Shown piece by piece: positions 57,438-64,000 of a stretch of DNA of 64,000 bases; the first letter of the stretch is position 1; each line of letters begins with the position of its first letter. The stretch lies in assembly GCA_949128115.1 (NCBI GenBank), contig OX421968.1, positions 54,763,423-54,827,422 on the forward strand. The letters are read 5' to 3'. This DNA comes from Anaspis maculata (lineage: Eukaryota; Arthropoda; Insecta; Coleoptera; Scraptiidae). The notes beneath the pieces were generated by a model that had not been told where the DNA came from, did no database searches, and saw only the letters and a program-made list of their open reading frames with translations. The translations under genes and the position numbers were made by a program.

Positions 57438-59234
57438 ATTCAATAGAAGGGGACGTGTCAAAAATGACCCGAATGCAAAACAGCTTCCGACTGTTCGTTT
57501 AATAACAGATAAAAACAAATTGAAACGTATTTCCAAAGAATCCGCCAATTCGGACCATTTCGATCTGCTTTTCGCTTTAGTTGTCCTAGAAATGTTCGTG
57601 GTAGAACCAAAACTTAACTGCGTGTTTTCGCGAAAAAATCGCATCCCTTATTTACCTGTAGGCGGCCGTAACCTAAGTTACAAAATTCAGAACTGGCAGG
57701 TATACGTGTTTTATCGCCAAGGGGAATTTTTGAAATTGTTGTGAATTTTGTAACTTGGGTTACGGCCGCCTCCAGGTAAATGAAGGATGCGATTTTTCCG
57801 CGAAAACACGCAGTTGAGTTTTCATTCTGCCACGGACATTTTTGAGACAACTAAATCGACATGGACCAAATTAGCGGACCCTCTGAGGACAAGTTTCAAT
57901 TTGTTTTTGTCTTTCATCAAACAAATACTCGGAAGTTGTTTCGCATTCGGATCACCTCTGATACGTCCCCTTGTATTGAATTATTGTCTTCAATGCGTTT
58001 TGACCTCACAGCGTTCTCGCCTGAAGTTTTAGCTTCAATATGAGCTACAGATGTTTATAATCGGATAACAATTAAAGAAGTTAGGATCACTTTTTTGATA
58101 TCACCTTGTTATTAACACAGCTAGACGAAAACCCAAAAAACCGTTTCGAGATATGGGCTCAATGGTTTTCCAGAACGAGTTGGAAAAATTAAAAAAAAAA
58201 TTCGCGGATCGGGAGAGGTGCAAACTTTACATTTTTTGCAGCACCTCACTGCTACACCCTGTATAAATTATATATATTATATATTAAATTATATGACAAG
58301 CTTGCGACAAGAAAGAATTCTATTATGCTGTAGTCTAAGACATTAGCTGTCCAGGAAAAGAGACTCATTGCAATTCGGTTTTTTCTAAAGAAAATTCGAC
58401 CATTTTAATTTGACCACAATTTCCAGTGTTCAACTTCAATTTTTGAGCACTGTAGAACATGTTCCACAACCAAAAATTCTGATGAAATTCTGACGAAATT
58501 CAACGTACCTACGAAAAACAGGCAGTGACAACCACTCGAAAGAGTGCCCACTGCTTGGCCACACACCAAATATGTATTTTTTCAATTGTCTAATTCTTAT
58601 TACATTCTGATTCTGTTGAGAGTAAAACTGTCCTGGACTGTTGTGTGAACAATCTTGCCCAATGTCAACATCCATTCATCAAAAATGACTTAATCTCGCG
58701 TGCCAACAAGGCAAATCTGTGACATTCAGCATAAAAATTTATATCTTCAATGTTAGACTTCCAATCTGGGTAATCCCAAAACCGTTTCGAGACAAGACAC
58801 CACACTTTATGATTTTTGTATTAGAATACATAAAAAAGAATTGACAAATGGGAGTACGATGAAGTCGGTGCAATTCTGCAGCATTTTACGTATCACCCTG
58901 TAAAGATTTTACATAAAGTATCTTGCCATTCATTTTCACAGGATAGGTTACGGAAACATCAGGCTAATTAAACCCAACAAACAAAATGGAAATCGCATCC
59001 GGCAATCGGAAGTTATTGGTCTTCAAAGTCGAGCCATTTTTCCGATACCGGCAACTTACTTGTCCAGCAGTTTATTTGACCGATGCTGATGTAACTCAGT
59101 ACAGGGGGTGGAAGCCTTGGGAAAAAATATTTGGTCAAAAAATAGTTGATGCCAGTTGATCACGCACAGTCGTCACAATCGTAAAAATTAATCTCGAAAA
59201 TAATTGATAATTCCATGTGAAAATTTGAGTTTTT

Positions 59235-59405
59235 AGCGCCTTTTCCATCTTGATGAAAATCGCTATTGCAGCCGCTTTGTCTGTTCATTAGTCCGTTCCT
59301 CGAACTCCTCGCAAACTAGACGCCCTATAGCTTTCTAATGTTTTCGCTGTTACATAGCTGCCACTCCCAAAGTTTTGAAATTTTTGAAGTCGGAAGTCTG
59401 GTTCT
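59235..59405 (+). mobile_element. Helentron-like element, family 2, 5' part
   Basis: It begins TTTTTAGCGCC and follows the element at 1-270 (reverse complement) through CATCTTGATGAAAATCGC, GCTTTGTC and GTTACATAGCTGCCACTCCC. The GTCC tract is shorter and decayed (GTCTGTTCATTAGTCCG). Similarity ends near 59375-59405, and the 3' end was not found. Confidence 0.5.
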
Positions 59406-61400
59406 GACTTTATGATTTTTTTCTTTTGGAGGATGCTGATTTATGCTATCGCTACAAAGAAGACTATGTTACTTTGATGATGGGAGGTTGCAATTCACGA
59501 ATATTGTTGCTTTAACGGTTCTCAGCAACTTAACTCGCAGACCATCTGGAATACCTTGATCAAGGCTTCAAAAAGGGGCCCATTCAAAATGAGCGGCACA
59601 GGTGTTTTCCTTGAAAATTGAATTAATTCAGATTTTCACAATTGAAACAAGTTTTCTTTGCGATTTTGACCTCCTGAACTTGATGCTGATGGTCAATTTC
59701 AGTTTTTGATGATGACAGGCTCCCTAGGCTAACATAGTCTTTCTTGTAGGGATAGTATAATCCAGCATCCTCCAAGACCTGACCTGACCTGATGTTGTTA
59801 ACTGTCGTGACATTGACAGACCCTGTATCATAGGTACGTACAATCGTACATATCGCATTAGCTTTATACCAGCTTAATGAAACTACATATACCATTTTAA
59901 CACAGACCGCGATGCGTTAGTCGGCGGTTATTAATCGATTATCGTTCGAATTAATAATTAATTGATTGGAAATGTGGTTGTAAATCGAAACTTGTAATGG
60001 ACTATGATATCGCTGCCGGCATCCGACGATAGGGAAGGGTCAAGCATCGCGTGAATTAGTAAAAAAGTGCCTCTACAAATTCGACACTGGTGCTCTCGGA
60101 GCTCTTTGGCCTTCTTGCAAAAGGGGAGCCGATGTAAATCGCGAAGATAAACGTTTCTGACAGTTCTACAGCAATTTTCGTTCGATATCTCGCTCTGCTA
60201 GGCTTTCAACGGGAAACTATTCGTTTAGATGGGCTCCTGCTTTGCCGCGGAAAAGTCAGAATGCGGTTGAATTTTGAAGCCAGAAGAATATGCGAGTCAA
60301 GCAAAACGAGAACGGCATTCCATCGATAGTTTCAGCTTGGTTCTGGTAATCTTTTTCTTCCCATTTTTTTTCTTTTTATAAATGATCCAGATACCCAAGT
60401 CCATTCGGCTCCTTGTGTTCGTTCCCCTATTAAAATTCCTCGAGGGCGTGCACCGTAAGGCAAATAGAATTCACAAGGTTGACTTGTTTGCTTGCTTGCT
60501 CGTCGGTGTTGGGAGCGAATTTTGAGATTAGGTATATGCACAAAATTCTATGTACCCGACTACCCGTGCCCGTGCATGTCTTTCCAGAATTGATTTAGAA
60601 CGAACGTTTAGAAACGCCCAATTCTAATTTCTGCCTTACAGAGCCCCAATCGAAAATCCGCGTTTAAGCCCTCATAAAAACACCAGCAGCCCGTACAATT
60701 AATTTGATCCAGCCTAAAGCTTTTGATTGAACTTTTACTTAATTATCGTAACGTCAGGTGCATCAAAGTTGAAGCTACTTGAGATTTCGCAGTTTCGATG
60801 ATGCTTTGTAGAGTAACAAACAGTATATCTTAAACGCTGAAAAACTCAATTACCTCCTATCTATTATAAAGGCCTCGTACAACTCCAACTCCTCACCTCA
60901 ACTTGAAGGCATGCACTTCGTAAAAATGTTTGATCTTGGATCGCACGTAAAGAGGATTGTTAATTGAAGTATATTTATACTTAGGTAGTTGATTACGATA
61001 ACGTCTTTTCCTGTAATAATTTGATCTAACATGACACAGTGTGCTATAGTTGAGATAGACAAGGTGTGCAAGTTCGAGCAATTTAATAAAAAGATGCTAC
61101 GGTACTTGCATGGAACAAAGGGCATTTGGAGAGAATTGTTGTGCTTATGGGTTACAAAAAAGCTCTGGCGCGCGCGCTCTCTCTTTTGTAACTACACAAA
61201 GTTTCGGCCCCGGCCGTGCCGAACAAAAACTAGATACGTATCGCAGTGAAGGCTTTAAAAGTTCCGTGTTTTGCCAAACGCAGTATAAAATCACATCGGA
61301 ACTTTTCTGCCGCATATCAAATGATTTTGTTTTCCATAGAATTACCCTTTGCAATAAATATCATCCTCCGGTGGCGGTGGTCGTCCTCGGTGGTGGTGGT
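59406..61400. other. No gene recognised
   Basis: Short frames only. A short tandem of CCTGA (about 59777-59796) and a GCGCGC patch near 61169 are present. No element ends or RNA genes were identified. Confidence 0.35.
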
Positions 61401-61408
61401 ATAGTGGG

Positions 61409-62258
61409 CAGGGCTGGGCAAAATACTTCGAAAAATGTATTTAAATACAAAATACAAAATACACGATCCAAGATAGTCGAAATACAAAATACAAACTACT
61501 TCTTGAAATGTCTTTGAAATACAAAATACTAAATACGTATTTTGGAAAACTAAGAAATTCCAAAATACAAAATACAACCTAGAGTATTCCAAATAATACA
61601 AAATACAAAATACATTCTCATTGCGTATTTCAATCATTTTATTGTAAAAACTGTAAAATGGAAGTATTTCAATGGGAACACTTCATTAATTCAGTAGCAA
61701 CAATAAGTAAATTATTATGAACTATGAAAAGACAAATATAAAATAAACATAAAGTGAAGAAAACTTCATATTCAAACCTATCCCTTACTTCATCCATCAA
61801 TTCTTCAAAATAACAAATGTTGATTTCCTTTGGGGACAACCAGCTTCTCGAAAATATTGTCCGACATCCGACATGGAACCTCTCGTGGCTGACAGTAGGA
61901 TGCACTTACCAGTAAAACGTAAAACGTAAAAGATGCAATCGAACTCATTATCGATCCCAGATAGTGTGCAAATGCAAGAAATGTCAATGGGGTAAATATA
62001 GTATTACCAGAACAATTTCGGCCCAAACAGACTAAAGAGCATGGGAAACAAATGTATTTTGTATTTTGAAAATCAAAATACTTTTCCAAAAAATGTATTT
62101 AAAATACAAAATACGAAATACTAGCTGCCTGAACTATTACAAAATACAAAATACAAATACTTCTCAATCAAATGTATTTAAATACAAAATACAAAATACT
62201 TGAATGTATTTCAAATACGTATTTCAAATACTTGTATTTGAAATACCGCCCAGCCCTG
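61409..62258. mobile_element. hAT element with AAATACAAAATAC repeats
   Basis: 850 bp with inverted ends CAGGGCTGGGC and an exact 8-bp target duplication ATAGTGGG (61401-61408, 62259-62266). Both subterminal regions are dense in AAATAC / GTATTT repeats, which may serve as transposase binding sites. The centre keeps the end of a hAT transposase on the minus strand, so this is an internally deleted derivative of a coding element. Confidence 0.9.
61805..61905 (-). pseudogene. C-terminal remnant of a hAT transposase
   Basis: The minus strand encodes CRMSDNIFEKLVVPKGNQHL and then a stop. R-[ML]-S-[DP]-x-x-[FV]-E-K-L is the conserved end of the hAT dimerisation domain (Dimer_Tnp_hAT). The residues before it are less clear and the rest of the transposase is missing. 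It lies inside the hAT element at 61409-62258, as expected for an internally deleted copy. Confidence 0.6.
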
Positions 62259-62266
62259 ATAGTGGG

Positions 62267-62889
62267 GTATAGCGACGTTGGTGGTGGTTCATGCATTCAC
62301 CCCCAGATTCACTAGTTTATGGAATGATTTAAATCAAAACTCAAAGAACTAAATATCATGCATCCCATCCTATGCTGAGCTGAACTTCCTTCTTCTACGA
62401 ACGAACTCTCATGCATGTAGTTTTCAAAATATTTATTACCCCACCAGAACACTTCGTACATGTTATTTATGTGATTGATTTTTTCAGATGTAAACGTTAA
62501 TGATATGGGTTATATGCCTGGTTGTACTTAATCATTCAATTCACGACATCAATTGATATTATCATGAATTGTATTATATGTATGTATAAAACTGAAACAT
62601 TCAACAAGCCCCAAAATATTCTGGGTGGGTAGGGTAGGTGTAATGCTATAATGAATTAATATTTATAAATCCAAAACTCTTCTGGGTCCATATTTATAAT
62701 ACTAATGAATATTTATGTCAATATCCTGCAGAAATCGATTGTAGCCCAGAAAATTGGAATATCACAATCAATAACATTTGCATGAAACCCGCATATTTGA
62801 AATTTACAAAACTGAAAACACTGCTGGGACGCACCTGTTAAAGAGTCGTTATTTATTGCATTTGCAACGTACCTACTGCATGCATTATT
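62267..62889. other. No gene recognised
   Basis: AT-rich, without clear repeats or frames. Confidence 0.35.
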
Positions 62890-63015
62890 ATATTGAGAGT
62901 GAGTGGGGGTTGAGTAGAATAGCTCGCTAGACTTCGCCCCTCCCGCCGATGTAGAACATTGTAGATTGTTCCTTGTGCTCAAATAAAGACCTATTATTAT
63001 CATTATTATTATACT
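62890..63015 (+). mobile_element. Possible retroposon 3' tail with ATT microsatellite
   Basis: A more GC-rich stretch with CGCCCCTCCCGCC ends in CTCAAATAAAGACC and a run of TATTATTATC/ATT repeats (about 62991-63012). A polyadenylation-like hexamer before a short-motif tail is typical of insect LINE or SINE ends. The 5' boundary is not visible. Confidence 0.35.
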
Positions 63016-63282
63016 GACTTTCACAAAAAGTGCGACCGGCACCGTTGTTCTTCAAGAAAGCGTCTTATTCCCCTACCTATGCCGCCATAGGCCAAAAAAA
63101 AAGGTAGCATTTGTCCTTGAAAACATCATTCTATTATTTTTGAGCTTCAGTGATTTTGCTTATCGCACCATTTAAATCTGCGGCATGTATAAGTGTTAGG
63201 GTCAAAAGAAGACCACAGGAATTAGGTCCAAGAGACTGAGTTCGTCGAAAAACGGTATAGTTGCCGAAATCAGACCTTCTAT

Positions 63283-63511
63283 GGCCCGTATTCATAGTCA
63301 GATCTTATGTCTTAAGACGACCTCATTCAATTTTCATGAGCCAATTTTTAGCAAACACAATCACGAGAAGATGTAATTGTATTTGATTATAATATACAAT
63401 ATTTACAAGATGATTCGTATACCTATAAAGTCATCTTGGCCCAAGCCTGGAACTAAATAAGCATGGTCTTAAGACCACCTTATATTTGAGATCTGACTAT
63501 GAATACGGGCC
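63283..63511. mobile_element. MITE with GGCCCGTATTCATA ends
   Basis: 229 bp with 23-base inverted ends (GGCCCGTATTCATAGTCAGA...) and TAT on both sides (63280-63282, 63512-63514). The first 14 bases equal the ends of the element at 20439-22371, so the two belong to related families. No coding capacity. Confidence 0.8.
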
Positions 63512-63589
63512 TATGTCTGTAGTTGAGTCATCTCCGATGGTTATCTATCTTTATCCTTAACTTCAAAAAGTGGTGGAGGACCAAACCTT

Positions 63590-64000
63590 TTTTTTTTTTC
63601 GATTTTTATTTGCCTCCTTGGTCTGTTGGTTGATTTGAATCCCTAAAACACATTTTCTGTGAAAATTTCATTAAAAATTCATTAACGTGACTATTATTTA
63701 ATTAATTATACAAAGAGCCAATCACGACCCTCAAATGTCAATCGCCAGACCGCCAGCGAGTCAGACTGTGTTACCATCCATAGTGACATTGAGCCTTATG
63801 CATAAAGACAATTTATTCAATTATTCAAGTACATACTGGGTGATTCATGAGTGACCTTACATAGGCTAATGGAAGATAGAGGACTTCAAGGAGAGTGAGG
63901 ATCCACTGAAGAAATTTAATTTTCTCCAATGGTTACAAATATACAGGGTGTTTTGTGTTTCGTATGAAACTTTGATAAGCGATATTTCTGAAACGGCCAA
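63590..64000. other. Right edge: T-run and the start of an ACAGGGTG-type repeat
   Basis: A 13-base T-run lies at about 63588-63600. ACAGGGTG at 63953-63960 is followed by GAAACGG near the edge, as in the repeats at 49153-49280, so a related repeat may continue beyond the window. No gene is seen. Confidence 0.35.

Larger units (their letters stand above)
55363..59074. repeat. Large palindrome of the TAAACTGCT family with several inserted elements
   Basis: The right arm runs from about 57745 to 59074 and the left arm from 55363 to 57690, with a ~55-base centre. The left arm lacks its outer ~200 bases, where copy E abuts. Mirror pairs include ACAGGGTG at 55922 with CACCCTGT at 58255, and ACAGGGTG at 56040 with a decayed counterpart near 58107. 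Three insertions occupy only the left arm (55727-55866, 56177-56394, 56411-57437); the right arm shows the corresponding empty sites. No protein is encoded. Confidence 0.75.

Overview
This window is eukaryotic nuclear DNA, almost certainly from an arthropod and most likely an insect. The evidence is a complete BEL/Pao retroelement (a group known only from animals), an insect-style Ty3/gypsy element, hAT and PIF/Harbinger-like elements with textbook target-site duplications, tRNA-derived SINEs, and repeats resembling the insect DINE-1/Helentron-associated elements. The species cannot be read from the sequence; a hemipteran is a guess. The DNA is visibly AT-rich. There is no operon structure, rRNA, convincing cellular tRNA or CRISPR array. 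No host gene can be modelled with confidence. The best candidate is one SWIM zinc-finger reading frame at about 24.3-24.9 kb.

Layout. 1-8.0 kb: a partial repeat at the left edge, two inverted-repeat elements (2321-2556, 2641-3079), a FoldBack-like element made of short tandem units (5216-6005) and a TA microsatellite. 8.0-13.9 kb: a complete gypsy element on the minus strand (8004-13894) with two 510-bp LTRs, gag and pol linked by a probable -1 frameshift, and a 4-bp target duplication. 13.9-19.0 kb: mostly unassigned. 19.0-23.6 kb: a nest of DNA transposons (Harbinger-like 20439-22371 with another TIR element inside it, hAT-like 22400-23095, hAT MITE 23264-23520). 24.3-24.9 kb: the SWIM frame. 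26.1-33.3 kb: two near-identical 1.95-kb Helentron-like elements in opposite orientation around a 1.6-kb palindrome. 36.8-38.4 kb: a palindrome with a SINE in its loop. 38.8-45.3 kb: a complete BEL/Pao element on the minus strand whose LTRs differ at one base. 47.0-59.1 kb: palindromic repeats with further Helentron-like copies and other elements nested in their arms. 59.2-64 kb: a second Helentron-like family, a hAT element keeping the end of its transposase (61409-62258), a retroposon tail and a MITE (63283-63511).

How the parts work together. The two LTR elements are the only long intact coding systems: each carries its own Gag, protease, reverse transcriptase, RNase H and integrase, so they are candidates for autonomous, recently active elements. 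Everything else appears non-autonomous. Two patterns stand out. First, palindrome arms preserve the uninterrupted version of sites that are occupied in the opposite arm, so insertion boundaries can be read inside this one window. Second, the motif ACAGGGTG (either strand) occurs 15 times, nearly all at mirror-symmetric places in palindromes. The Helentron-like elements also carry arrays of about 120-bp units rich in GCCGCCATCTT/GCCGCCATATT, which resembles the YY1/Pleiohomeotic binding consensus.
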